Of a stretch of 64,000 nt of DNA, positions 53,339 to 64,000 are shown one piece after another. A program made the position numbers and the translations under genes. Location of the stretch: contig MCFE01000370.1 in the NCBI GenBank assembly GCA_002104905.1, positions 21,186-85,185 on the forward strand, read 5' to 3'. Origin of the DNA: Basidiobolus meristosporus CBS 931.73. Lineage: Eukaryota > Basidiobolomycota > Basidiobolomycetes > Basidiobolales > Basidiobolaceae. How positions within the stretch are numbered: position 1 is the stretch's first letter; the number at the start of each line of letters is the position of its first letter. The notes under the pieces were generated by a model that was not told where the DNA came from, did not search any database, and saw only the letters and a list, made by a program, of their open reading frames with translations.

Positions 53339-55544
53339 TGGTCGAGCTTGTGCTCCCGTGTAACATAAGGGATTTTGTTGATAATATGTGACATGTGATA
53401 TACTCGGGGGAACCACCCGATCCTTGTGAGTAAATGTGTAATATAGTCTGTTTGTTTGGTGATTTCGCGCCAACCATAAAGTCGATCTGTCTGCACCCAT
53501 GTATGCATTCACCCCGTTGCAGATGATGATCCGTCTAGCCCTACCTGTTTCCATTGTGTGGTGTGGCAAGCTTTCCGAGAACTTGAGAGATTCCAATTGA
53601 GTTTGTAGCAGTTGAATCTGTACACTGGGCCACCTGTTTAGACCACCAAGAGCAATTTACAGCTTGTTCATTGGCCCAGTTCTATTATTGGAGGTATCAA
53701 CAATCACAAGACATTTGGTTGGGTGGAATTGGCAGCTCTGTTCTGATGGAATACCTATGGTTGCAGGCCTTGCTTTAGGGGCTAGGTGGAGCCATGAATA
53801 TGCAAGTACTTGGACATGATTTGCAGTAGGTGTGGCTCTCCATAGGTTGCTTATGGAGTTGCAAATTAAGCTTGTGAGATATTGACAAGCTCTATAAATG
53901 GATTCTTGTTAAAGACCAGCAGGAGTTTAAGTCTCTTCAAATTTATTACTAACAGTAGCAGAAGTTCTAGCCTGCCCTATGAAAAATGAGCTTGATGATC
54001 CCATTAAATGGCCATCACATAACCCTATGAAAAATATCTTGGTCCCACAGGTGGGTCCAATCCAGATCAGCTGTCAAGATCCTGCAATGAGTCTGTCATA
54101 ATGCCAGCAGCTTGGAATTATTGACCCTCCACACAATCTTATGATGGGATTGTGATGGCATTTTGCTGATTTTACTGCCAAATAAAGTTAAAAACTTGAT
54201 GGTGTTTGAGCAGTCTTTTGACAAGAATTGCATGGCATTCTGATGGTCTTAATGTGCTCTACATTTATTTGAGTGGACCTAACTGGCCAATACATCCAGT
54301 TGCCTTACATGGCAAGAGACTTGACAGTGTTCTGAGAGCCTCATTGCAAACCTCTGCTGGCATTGCAATGGCAGCATACAGCTAGCTCTGTATGATGCTA
54401 CCATACCAATTTACCAAATGGTATTTTCTTTTTCTACCTCTCCTTGTGCCATTCATATTACCACTGTAGAATCACCCCTCTTTATTTGCTTACCCACTAC
54501 TACCTTGGGTATTCCACATATATACCTCTACATACATGCACACCTGCTGCAATTGACACACTTCCATCAACTCACCTTTACAGCTTTTTAGTGTGATACT
54601 CACAAAATTGCCATATACCTTGCATTGCTGGAAACATATACATCTTACAAACATATGCTTGCTTGCCACCACCCTTGCCATGAATACCTCCTGAATATTC
54701 ACAAAGAACCTCTTGGTATTTAGCCAATATATTTCTTCTCCCTGCAGGATTCTAGTCCCCATTATAGGTGTGCTCTGGCTCTTGTCTGTGTGAATTCTGT
54801 ATTGAGTGGTGTAGAAGCTGGCTTGTGACCAAGAGAAAGCCAGCATACTTTGGTAAAGTTGTCCTAACAAAAATTAGTTGCTTGTTGCACCCAACCCAAC
54901 TTTGCACTACTTGACTGATTACCCATGTATTGGGGCTGCTTAGTTTCTGAATGCAAAAGACATAAGTGTCTCCATGTACACATCTGTTCTCAGTACTTTC
55001 CAACTCTTCCTGGCTGTCCTCCATATGCCAACTCATCACATCCATGACAGACTTGAAGGTAATATTCTTGATGAGATTAGGATATGGTGGTACCTGCAAC
55101 TTGACTTGTCTTCCCATCTCCCCACATGTCCACTTGAACAGAAACTCCCAAAAGGTGAAGCTAGGCCCCATATTTTCCACACACCAAGCAAGATGGAGTA
55201 GAGATTGGATACAGTATTGGCAGAGATCTACACATTCAACTTTATGCTTGTAGCATAGCTGCTCAAATCCCTTGTGAAAAATAATTTGGTCCTAGCAGCA
55301 GAGATCTATGCATTCAGCTTTATGTTTGTAGTAAAGCCACTCAAATTTCATCACAAACTCTTTGCACAAAAGCTGTAGATGCATCAAGTTGGCATTGGTG
55401 ATCTGCTTCTGGATAAATATTCCTACAATGTCCATATATGACTCCCAATGATTCTAATGTACTACTGGTAGAAATGGCTTCAGATGGCCACCTGAATAAG
55501 TACATATCCAGCTCATTCAGTCTTTGCATTGGTATTGTTGCATA
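53339..55544. other. AT-rich gene-free tract before the retrotransposon cluster
   Basis: No host gene recognised after the CSB stop. From about 53640 the base composition is AT-rich and the short open frames (for example 54490-55180, minus) have no family resemblance. A TATA-like CTATAAATGG (about 53891-53900) could belong to a decayed LTR, but no partner copy was found. It is probably old repeat sequence. Confidence 0.4.
55220..55345. repeat. Imperfect direct repeat, 78 bp period
   Basis: GCAGAGATCTACACATTCAA at 55220 recurs as GCAGAGATCTATGCATTCAG at 55298. The similarity runs about 48 bp in each copy, with a handful of substitutions. Confidence 0.6.
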
Positions 55545-55893
55545 TGTTGTAAAAATTTGTATTTCCACCTAAATATTCACCTAACTTAGTCACTTAGATC
55601 ATTACCTTCATATTATAGAGAATACTAACCAAATTCCTTGTTGGGATTTACTTAGAATATTATCACCAAAATACCAGGTACCCAGAACATGAAAATTCTC
55701 AAAGTTGTCCAAGCAGCTCCAAACTTTGCACACATATTCTTGGGACCTTCCTTAACCTATTCTATGTGTTTGCTATGCCAAGACCATGTAAAAGTATAAA
55801 TACTACTTCTGCATTCAATATATCATTAAGTGAAAACCACATAATCTACTTGTTCTCCCAATCACTTCCAATATCTCCAAGACTCTTACAACA
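55545..55893 (+). repeat. LTR 1 (5' LTR of E1)
   Basis: Ends form perfect terminal inverted repeats: TGTTGTAA at the left and TTACAACA at the right. TATAAATA at 55795-55802 is a likely promoter, so transcripts should begin near 55825. Full length 349 bp; LTR 3 and LTR 4 are 349 and 348 bp. Confidence 0.9.
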
Positions 55894-55906
55894 GGCTATG
55901 AGCCCC
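55894..55906 (+). promoter_or_regulatory. Putative primer-binding site of E1
   Basis: GGCTATGAGCCCC directly follows LTR 1. In E3 the same site reads GGTTATGAGCCCC, closely matching the complement of the anticodon arm of initiator tRNA-Met (known primer type for Drosophila copia and Ty5). The gag ATG lies inside it. Confidence 0.6.
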
Positions 55907-58401
55907 AAGCTGTCACTCTCTGGAATGACTAATACTGCTATTACTGGAATTTTCCCCTCTGCTGAAAAGTTGGATGGATCCAACTACCAAGTGTGGAAGG
56001 TGAAGATGAAGATGCTGCTACAAGAAAGAGGCCTTTGGGATATTGTCATGGGAGAAGAATGCACTCCTAAAAGTGTGGGAGAGGAAGCCTTGAAGTACCA
56101 GAAGAAAGAACAAAGTGCCTTTAACTGCTTTTGCATTAATGTTAAAGACAAATTGCTAATTCAATGCTCAAGAGCAAAAACGGCAAAGAATGCCTGGAAG
56201 GCATTAGAACACACCTACCAGTCATGTTCAGCTGCCAAGAAAATGTATCTGAGAAGAAAATTCTTTACTACAAAGATGCTGCCAGGAGAAGAAATGAAAA
56301 ATCTAATTAACAGAATTACCCTGCTGGTAGATGAGATGGAATCTGTGGGCGTACCAACTACTGATGAGGATGTGATAGTTACCATCCTGAATAGCCTGAT
56401 AGACAAGTTTCAGGGCCTTGTATCAGCCCTAGAGTCCAGAACTGAAGATTTGACCTTAAATTACATATATAGACGGCTCCTGGATGAAGAATTAAGAAAA
56501 TCAAGCGCCAATAAGAAGGAAGAAGAAAATGCTTTACTAAGCAATGATAACCAACAAAGGAGGTACCCAAAGTCCTAGAAAGGCAACAGCAACCTGTTTT
56601 GTAACTACTGCAAAAGGAAAGGACACATATCAGATTGGTGTCTCAAAAAGAAAGATAATCAGCAAGAGAAGCCTGAATATGAAAATGCTGCAACAACTGA
56701 AGATAGACTATTCATATCTGCACTAGATATGACCACAAACAAGGATTCTCAGATGTGGTATATTGACTCTGGAGCATCTCAACACTTAACACACCAAAAA
56801 GAACTTTTTACCCAATATCAAGAAATTCCAATTTAGAAGGTTTTCATGGGTGACAATAGAACACTTGATGCAGTGGGAGAAGGAATTATCCAAGTAAGCC
56901 TAAGAAGCAGAGAGGCAAGCCATACACTGACCTTTAAAGAAGCACTCTATGTACCAGACATAGCCAAGAACCTACTATTGGTAAGCAAGGCCACTGCAGA
57001 AGGACTCAGTTTCAGCTTTGTCAATTCTGGATGCACAATTACTGATCAAAATGGTGCCCATATTGCTTTGGGTATCAGAGATCAGAATCTACACAAGTTG
57101 CCTTATATTCCATCATATTTGGAAGCCAATATAAGTAACTTAATTGAAGAAACACCAATGCTTTGGCACAGGAGATTTGGGCACATCAATTTTGACTATT
57201 TGCACAAAATAATCAAAGATCAGCTAATTTCTGGAGTAAAAATTGATCCCCCAGCTAATTTGGAGCACTGTGAGGCCTGCATATATGGGGAACAAGCCAG
57301 ACAACTGTTCAAGAGCTCTGTGCTGATCAAAACTAAGAAAAAATTAGATCTAATCCACTCAGATCTGTATGGACCTATGCAAAATTTATCATTAGGCAGG
57401 ATGAAGTATTTAATCACTTTTATTGATGATTATACAAGATACACATGGGTCTACTTCATGGAGAGAAAGGAAGAAGCTCTGTCTAAGTTCAGGGAATTTA
57501 AAGCCATGGTGTAGAGAGAAACTGGTGGAAAAATCAAGAAAATACGCTCTGACAATGGCGGAGAATATACCTCAAAGCTCTTCATCCACTTCTGCAAAAT
57601 TCATGGGATAAAGCAAGAGACTACTGTACCATACTCCCCACAGCAAAATGGAGTAGCAGAATGTGCTAATAGATCAATAATTGATATGGCAAGATCTATG
57701 ATTCATGATCAAAAATTATTCTATGATTTTTGGGCAGATTCAGTTGCCACTGCTGTATATCTTAAAAATAGGAGTTATAACAGAATACTTTGTGATTCTA
57801 CTCCATTTGAGGCATGGTATGGATGCAGATCAAGTGCAGAACATCTAAGAATATTTGGGTGTACAGCATATGCCAAGAAACTGCCTGGAAATCAGTCAAA
57901 ATTTGAGCCAAAAAGTGTAAAATTCATATTTTTGGGCTACTTCAATGAGAGTAAAGCATACAGACTCTACAATACCAAAGCAAAGAAGCTAATCAAGTCC
58001 AGGGATGTGTTTTTTGATGAAAATTCAAACTTTCACAAAAAATGACATCAGATGATGACAAAAACTTGATCTCAAGTCCACCAATAGTCAGGATTGAATC
58101 AGAGCAAAACAATGAAAATTTTTTCACTGCAGAGGACTCTTCAATCATTGTTCAGCTAGAATCAGTGCCTAGGAGTCTCCCAGAAATGATCATTCCAGTA
58201 TCAAATGCCCAGAGATCAAATCGGACAAGAAATAGCCCAAATTACTATACCAATGGGGGTACAAACTTAGCCTATGCCTAATCAGTCCATATTGATGAGC
58301 CCCAGACTGTAAAAGAGGCCCTAAATAGCCCTCTGACAAAGTTTTGGAGATCTGCAATGACTGAGGAATATCAGGCCCTGATGGAAAATCAAACTTGGGA
58401 C
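55898..58401 (+). pseudogene. E1 gag-pol, broken
   Basis: Reading begins at 55898 (M-S-P-K). Domains in order: a UBN2-like Gag (55898-56560), a CCHC knuckle (C-x2-C-x4-H-x4-C, about 56600-56640), an aspartic protease (D-S-G-A-S, about 56766), GAG-pre-integrase with the H-H-C-C zinc site (57155-57290), the integrase core (D...D...E with Y-S-P-Q-Q-N-G, 57340-57690) and the start of reverse transcriptase. In-frame stops at 56576, 56834 and 57512, a frameshift near 58030 and a further stop at 58279 break it. Comparison with E2 and E3 shows the changes are in E1. Confidence 0.88.
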
Positions 58402-58694
58402 TGTTGTAAAAATTTGTAATTCCACCTAAATATTCACCTAACTTAGTCACTTAGATCATTACCCTCATATCCTAGAGAATACTGACCAAAATCCTTGTTG
58501 GGATTTACTTAGAATATTTTCACCAAAATACTAGGTACCCAGAACATGAAAATTCTCAAAGTTGTCCAAACAGCCCTAAACTTTGCACACGTGTTCTTGG
58601 GACCTTCCTTAACCTATTCTATGTGTTTGAAATGTCAAGACCAGGTAAAAGTATAAATACTACTTTTACATTCAATAAATCATTAAGTGAAAAC
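58402..58694 (+). repeat. LTR 2, truncated (293 bp)
   Basis: Starts with TGTTGTAAAA inside E1 and matches the first 293 bp of the other LTRs. It is cut after GTGAAAAC, where LTR 3 begins directly. The missing last about 56 bp suggests a newer element inserted into it. Confidence 0.85.
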
Positions 58695-59043
58695 TGTTGT
58701 AAAAGTTTGTATTTCCACCTAAATATTCACCTAACTTAGTCACTTAGATCATCACCTTCAAATCATAGAGAATACTGACCAAATTCCTTGTTGGGATTTA
58801 CTAAGAATATTTTCACCAAAATGCCAGGTACCCAGAACATGAAAATTCTCAAAGTTGTCCAAACAGCCCCAAACTTTGCACACATATTCTTGGGACATTC
58901 CTTAACCTATTCTACATGTTTGTAATGCCAAGACCAGGTAAAAGTATAAATACTACTTTTACATTCAATAAATCATTAAGTGAAAACCACATAATCTACT
59001 TGTTCTCCCAATCACTTCCAATATCTCCAAGACTCTTACAACA
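58695..59043 (+). repeat. LTR 3 (5' LTR of E2)
   Basis: 349 bp, TGTTGTAA...TTACAACA ends, with a TATAAATA box at about 58945-58952. Followed by GGCTATGAGCCCC (59044-59056). Confidence 0.9.
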
Positions 59044-59047
59044 GGCT

Positions 59048-62000
59048 ATGAGCCCCAAGCTGTCACTCTCTGCAATGTCTACTACTGTTATTACTGGAAC
59101 TTTTCCCTCTGCTGAAAAGTTGGATGGCTCTAACTACCAAGTGTGGAGGGTGAAGATGAAGATGCTGCTACAAGAAAGAGGCCTTTGGGATATTGTCATG
59201 GGAGAAGAATGCCCTCCTAAAAACATGGGAGAGGAAGCCTTAAAGTACCAGAAGAAAGAACAAAGTGCCTTTAACTGCATTTGCCTTAATGTCAAGGACA
59301 AATTGCTAATTCAATGCTCAAGAGCAAAAAACGGCAAAGAATGCTTGGAAAGCATTGGAAGACACCTACCAGTCATGTTCAGCTGCTAAGAAGATGTATC
59401 AAATATAGAAGTACTCTATGTACCAGACATAGCCAAGAACCTACTCTCTGTAAGCAAGGCCACAGCAGAAGGACTCAGTTTCAGTTTTGACAATTCTGGA
59501 TGCAGGATCACTGATCAAAATGGTGCCCATATTGCTTTGGGAATCAGAGATCAGAATCTATACAGGTTGACTTATATTCCATCACACTTGGAAGCCAATA
59601 TAAGTAACTTAAATGAAGAAACACCAATGCTTTGGCACAGGAGATTTGGACATATCAATTTTGATTATTTGCGCAAAATGATCAAAGATCAGCTAATTTC
59701 TGGAGTAAAAATTGATCCCCCAGCTAATTTGGAGCACTGTGAAGCCTGCATATATGGGAAACAAGCCAGACAACCGTTCAAGGGCTCTGGGTTAATCAAA
59801 ACTAAGAAAAAATTAGATCTAATTCACTCAGATCTGTGTGGACCTATGCAACATTTACCCTCAGGCAGGATGAAGTATTTAATCACTTTTATTGATGATT
59901 ATACAAGATACACATGGGTCTACTTCATGGAGAGAAAGGAAGAAGCTCTGTCTAAGTTCAGGGAGTTTAAAGTCATGGTGGAGAGAGAAACTGGTGAAAA
60001 AATCAAGAAAATTTGCTCTGACAATGGTGGAGAATATACCTCAAAACTCTTCATCCACTTCTGCAAAATTCATGGGATAAAGCAAGAGACTACTGTACCA
60101 TACTCCCCACAGCAAAATGGAGTAGCAGAACAAGCTAACAGATCAATAATTGATATGGCAAGATCTATGATCCATGATCAAAAATTATCTTATGATTTTT
60201 GGGCGGAATCAGTTGCCACCGCTGTATACCTTAAAAATAGGAGCTATAACAGAATACTTTGTGATTCTACTCCATTTGAAGCATGGTATGGATACAGACC
60301 AAGTGCAGAACATCTAAGAGTATTTGGGTGTACAGCATATGCCAAAAAACTGGCCGGAAATCAGTCAAAATTTGAGCCAAAAAGTGTAAAATGCATATTT
60401 TTGAGCTACTGCAATGAGAGTAAGGCATACAGACTCTACAATACCAAAGCAAAGAAGCTAATCAAGTCCAGGGATGTGTTGTTTGATGAAAATTCAAAAT
60501 TTTCACAAAAAATGATATCAGATGATGACCAAAATTTTGATCTCAAGTCCACCAATTGTCAGGATTGAATCAGAGCAAACTAATGAAAATTTTTTCACTC
60601 CAGAGGACTCTACAACCATGGTTCAGCCAGAATCAGTGCCCAGGAATATCCCAGAAGTGATCATTCCAGTATCAAATGCCCAAAGATCCAATTGGACAAG
60701 AAATAGCCCAAATTACTATATTAATGAGGGTACAAACTTAGCCTATGCCTATTCAGTCCATGTTGATGAGCCCCAGACTGTAAAAGAGGCCCTAGATAGC
60801 CCTCAGACAAAGTTTTGGAGATCTGCAATGACTGAGGAATATCAGGCACTGATGGAAAATCAAACTTGGGACTTAGTCAAATTACCAATCAACCAAAAAT
60901 CAATTGGATACAGATGGGTCTTCAAGACAAAATACAAGGCTGATGGTACAATTGAAAGATACAAAGCAATACTTGTAGCCAAAGGATACTCTCAAACAAA
61001 AGGACTTGACTATACTGAGACCTTTGCACCAGTAGCCAAGTTTAATTCCATCAGATTAATATTGGCTGTTGCAGCCAAATATAAGTTTTTTATTCATCAA
61101 ATGGATGTAAAAACTGCATTTTTGAATGGAGAACTTAATGAGGACGTGTGTATGGACCAGCCTGATGGGTTTGCTGACCAAAATAACCTCCATTTGGTCT
61201 GCAAGCTTAAAAAGTCACTATATGGTCTCAAACAATCACCAAGAGCCTGGAATTGCAAGATAGATTCTTATTTGGAATCTTTGAGTTTCAAAAGAAGTAA
61301 TGCTGACTATAGTATATACTATAAGCCAGATAGAGCAAATCCAGTTCTATTAGCTCTATATGTGGATGATCTTATTATAGCCACCAATAACCTAGAAACA
61401 TTGGAAGAGACTAAATCCAGCCTATCTAAGGAGTTCAAGATGTCCGATCTAGGAGAACTTAGTTACTACTTAGGGATTAAGTTCTCCATAGACAGAAGTA
61501 CCCAGACTATTACCCTAAGCCAATCTAAGTATATTCAAGATATACTAAAGAAGTACAAAATGGAAGACTGTAAACCAGCAGCCACCCCAATGGAGACAAC
61601 CCTTAACTTGGTCAAAACTCTACCAAATCAAGAGAGCTTGGTGCCATCTGAAAGCCCTGACTTTCCTTATCAATCTATGGTTGGCAGTCTGATGTATATC
61701 ATGCTTGGAACACGTCCAGATATCTCATATTCAGTGGGAGTTGGCAGCCAACATAATCAGAATTATGGATCTGATCATATTGCAGCAGTTAAGCGGATTT
61801 TCAGATACCTAAAAGGAACTGCTGATATCTGCTTAAGATACACTTATAAGGATTCAGAACAGGATCTTGTGGGCTACTCTGATGCTGATTGGGGATGAAA
61901 TTTGGAAGACAGAAGATCCACCACAGGATACACCTTTCTTTACTGTAAAGGAGCAATTTCATGGAATTCAAGAAAGCAACCAACTGTAGCACTTTCTACT

Positions 62001-62378
62001 ACAGAGGCAGAGTATATGGCAGCCTGTGAAGCTACAAAAGAAGCAATGTGGTTAAGAAAGCTCCTTACAGATTTAGGCCTATGTCAAAAAACGCCTTTTA
62101 CTTTATTTCAAGATAATCAAGCATGTATACAATTAGGTAGAAATCCAACTTTTCATGCTAGAACCAAGCACATAGATATTAGACATCATTTCATACGTGA
62201 AGCTATAGAGAATAACTTAGTTAGCTTAGTTTACTGTCCTACAGATGAAATGATTGCAGACATATTTACCAAACCATTAGCTAGAGACAAGTTTGAATAT
62301 CTTAGGTCAAAATTAGGACTAGTCAGTATGAACATTTGGCTGAGTGGGAGTGTTGTAAAAATTCGTATTTCCACCTAA
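59048..62378 (+). pseudogene. E2 gag-pol, deleted and interrupted
   Basis: Gag is intact for about 90 codons, then an extra A in an A-run near 59325-59332 shifts the frame. After the deletion (about 59400) a frame at 59537-60568 covers GAG-pre-integrase and integrase. A second frame from 60522 covers reverse transcriptase (Q-M-D-V-K-T-A-F-L-N-G, Y-V-D-D) and RNase H (A-L-S-T-T-E-A-E-Y), interrupted by one TGA at 61896. A polypurine tract (GAGTGGGAG, 62342-62350) precedes LTR 4. It is the best preserved reverse transcriptase in the cluster. Confidence 0.88.
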
Positions 62379-62698
62379 ATATTCACCTAACTTAGTCACT
62401 TAGATCATCACCTTCAAATCTTAGAGAATACTGACCAATTTCCTTGTCGGGATTTACTTAGAATATTTTCACCAAAATACCAGGTACCCAGAACATGAAA
62501 GTTCTCAAAGTTGTCCAAACAGCCCCAAACTTTGCACACATGTTCTTGGGACCTTCCTTAACCTATTCTACATGTTTGTAATGCCAAGACTAGGTAAAAG
62601 TATAAGTACTACTTTACATTCAATAAATCATTAAGTGAAAACCACATAATCTACTTGTTCTCCAAATCACTTCCAATATCTCCAAGACTCTTACAACA
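62351..62698 (+). repeat. LTR 4 (3' LTR of E2 and 5' LTR of E3)
   Basis: 348 bp with TGTTGTAA...TTACAACA ends. Preceded by a polypurine tract and followed by GGTTATGAGCCCC (62699-62711). Confidence 0.9.
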
Positions 62699-62702
62699 GG
62701 TT

Positions 62703-64000
62703 ATGAGCCCCAAGCTGTCACTCTCTGCAACGTCTACTACTGCTATTACTGGAATTTTTCCCTCTGCTGAAAAGTTGGATGGCTCTAACTACCAAGTGTG
62801 GAAGGTGAAGATAAAGATGCTGCTACAAGAAAGAGGCCTTTGGGATATTGTCATGGGAGAAGAATGCCCTCCTAAAAACATGGGAGAGGAAGCCTTAAAG
62901 TACCAGAAGAAAGAACAAAGTGCCTTTAACTGCATTTGCCTTAATGTCACGGACAAATTGCTAATTCAATACTCAAGAGCAAAAACGGCAAAGAATGCCT
63001 AGAAGGCCTTAGAACACAGCTACCAGTCATGTTCAGCTGCCAAGAAAATGTGTCTGAGAAGAAAATTCTTTACTACAAAGATGCTGCCAGGAGAAGAAAT
63101 GAAAAATCTAATTAACAGAATTACCCTGCTGGTAGATGAGATGGAATCTGTGGGCGTACCAACTACTGATGAGGATGTGCTAGTTACCATCCTGAATAGC
63201 CTGACAGACAAGTTTCAAGGCCTTGTATCAGCCCTAGAGTCCAGAACTGAAGACTTGACCTTACATTATGTATATGGAAGGCTCCTGGATGAAGAATTAA
63301 GAAAATCAAGCGCCAATAAGAAGGAAGAAGAAAATGCTTTAATAAGCAATGATAGCCAACAAAGGAGGTACCCAAGACCCTACAAAGGCAACAGCAACTT
63401 ATTTTGCAACTACTGCAAAAGGAAAGGACACACATCAGACCGGTGTCTCAAAAAGAGAGATTATCAGCAAAAGAAGCCTGAATATGGAAATGCTGCAACA
63501 ACTGAAGATAGACTATTCATATCTGCACTAAATATGACCACAAACAAGGATTCTCAGATGTGGTATATTGACTCTGGAACTTCTCAACACTTTACACACC
63601 AAAAAGAACTTTTTACCCAATATCAAGAAATTCCAATTAAGAAGGTTTTCAGGGATGACCATAGAACACTTGATGCAGTGGGAGAAGGAACTATCCAAGT
63701 AAACCTTAGAAGCAGTGAAGGAAGCCATACACTGACCTTTAAAGAAGCACTCTATGTACCAGACATAGCCAAGAACCTACTCTCTGTAAGCAAGGCTACA
63801 GCAGAAGGACTCAGTTTCAGTTTTGACAATTCTGGATGCAGGATCACTGATCAAAGTGATGCCCATATTGATTTAGGCATCAGAGATCAAAATCTTTACA
63901 AGTTGACTTATGTTCCATCATATCTGGAAGCCAATATAAGTAACTTAAGTGAAGAAACACCAATGCTTTGGCACAGGAGATTTGGACACATCAATTTTGA
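62703..64000 (+). pseudogene. E3 gag-pol, one stop codon seen, 3' end outside window
   Basis: From M-S-P-K at 62703 the frame holds Gag, a CCHC knuckle (C-N-Y-C-K-R-K-G-H...C, about 63405-63446), an aspartic protease (D-S-G-T-S, about 63571) and the start of GAG-pre-integrase. A single TAG at 63000 replaces the Trp codon present in E1. Otherwise it stays open to 64000, so it is the least decayed copy in this stretch. Confidence 0.85.

Larger units (their letters stand above)
55545..58401 (+). mobile_element. Ty1/copia LTR retrotransposon E1, truncated
   Basis: The element begins with a 349 bp LTR (55545-55893), then a primer-binding site, a gag-pol region, and stops within the N-terminal part of the reverse transcriptase region at 58401, where an LTR sequence begins. 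Compared with E2, the break lies after the codons for Q-T-W-D (about 60872 in E2). No 3' LTR of E1 is in the window. The order protease-integrase-reverse transcriptase is that of the copia superfamily. Confidence 0.9.
58695..62698 (+). mobile_element. Ty1/copia LTR retrotransposon E2
   Basis: Bounded by LTR 3 (58695-59043) and LTR 4 (62351-62698), about 4.0 kb. An internal deletion of about 0.7 kb removes the end of gag, the knuckle and most of the protease (junction near 59400). The 3' LTR is followed directly by another primer-binding site and body (E3), so E2 and E3 share LTR 4 in a tandem arrangement and no target-site duplication can be seen. Confidence 0.9.
62351..64000 (+). mobile_element. 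Ty1/copia LTR retrotransposon E3, continues beyond window
   Basis: Begins with the shared LTR 4. The body runs to the end of the window within the GAG-pre-integrase zinc region. The 3' part is not visible. Confidence 0.88.

Noticed and set aside
53600-54010. Possible decayed LTR with CTATAAATGG
   Set aside because: No terminal inverted repeats, partner LTR or primer-binding site could be found, so it is noted only as a gene-free tract.
54490-55180. Minus-strand ORFs of 126 and 142 codons
   Set aside because: AT-rich, overlapping, without recognisable domains; could not be related to copia proteins.
1-64000. rRNA genes, CRISPR arrays, bacterial-type operons, biosynthetic clusters
   Set aside because: None seen. 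The gene structure is eukaryotic throughout and neighbouring genes are functionally unrelated, so no new gene-cluster system is claimed.

Overview
This is a nuclear chromosome segment of a fungus. The genes are dense and intron-rich: most introns are 45-90 bp, GT-AG, with short CTAG/ACAG-type acceptors. The conserved proteins (importin alpha, Pes1/Nop7, Isc1, Lst8, Ppt1/PP5, Sec62, calcineurin B, Jjj1, Rad26/CSB, Sdh5/SDHAF2, CSC1, UreG) are of opisthokont/fungal type. Several genes are rare or absent in the familiar Dikarya models: a UBL-PHD-SRA protein (UHRF1-like), a DONSON homologue and malonyl-CoA decarboxylase. I therefore favour an early-diverging (non-Dikarya) fungus, for example in the zoopagomycete/mucoromycete range. 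That placement is inference; the sequence contains no rRNA to settle it. All gene models were built by hand from splice-site, phase and family-motif agreement; exon sums are multiples of three wherever a full model is given.

Layout. 1-1052: 3' -truncated (at the window edge) UHRF1-like gene, minus. 1479-2066: two doubtful small ORFs. 2267-3132: GLTP, minus, divergent from RPL4 (3536-4862, plus). 5603-9199 CSC1/TMEM63 channel; 9551-12558 STE20/FRAY kinase; 12923-14970 Pescadillo; 15317-16789 Isc1-type sphingolipid phospholipase C (all plus). 17112-18719 importin alpha (minus), divergent from the DONSON homologue (19311-22213, plus). 22544-23723 CDK1. 23972-24831 GNAT-like protein (minus). 25488-26318 UreG (plus). 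26584-29147: head-to-head, nearly identical pair of mitochondrial LEA-like genes forming a large inverted repeat. 29438-32245 FHIP; 32519-34050 Lst8; 34355-36413 PP5; 36665-37739 Sec62; 37999-38676 calcineurin B (all minus). 38969-39874 Tim17/22/23-family protein and 40120-41421 PPR protein (plus). 41473-42975 PPR protein, 43288-45099 Jjj1-type DnaJ, 45400-47656 malonyl-CoA decarboxylase, 48496-48990 SDHAF2 (minus). 49402-53338 CSB/Rad26 (plus).

From about 53.6 kb to the end the character changes: AT-rich sequence without recognisable host genes, then a nested/tandem cluster of Ty1/copia LTR retrotransposons (three bodies, four LTR copies). All bodies carry stop codons, deletions or frameshifts.

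Functionally the genes are mostly unrelated housekeeping loci. Themes that recur are ribosome biogenesis (RPL4, Pes1, Jjj1), replication/repair and chromatin (UHRF1-like, DONSON, CDK1, CSB), sphingolipid handling (GLTP, Isc1) and mitochondria (LEA pair, Tim-family, PPRs, SDHAF2, possibly MCD). The points I consider most worth following are the UBL-PHD-SRA protein, the fungal DONSON, the LEA palindrome with sharp conversion boundaries, the RFxV-type motifs in the FRAY kinase tail, and the copia primer-binding site that contains the gag start codon.
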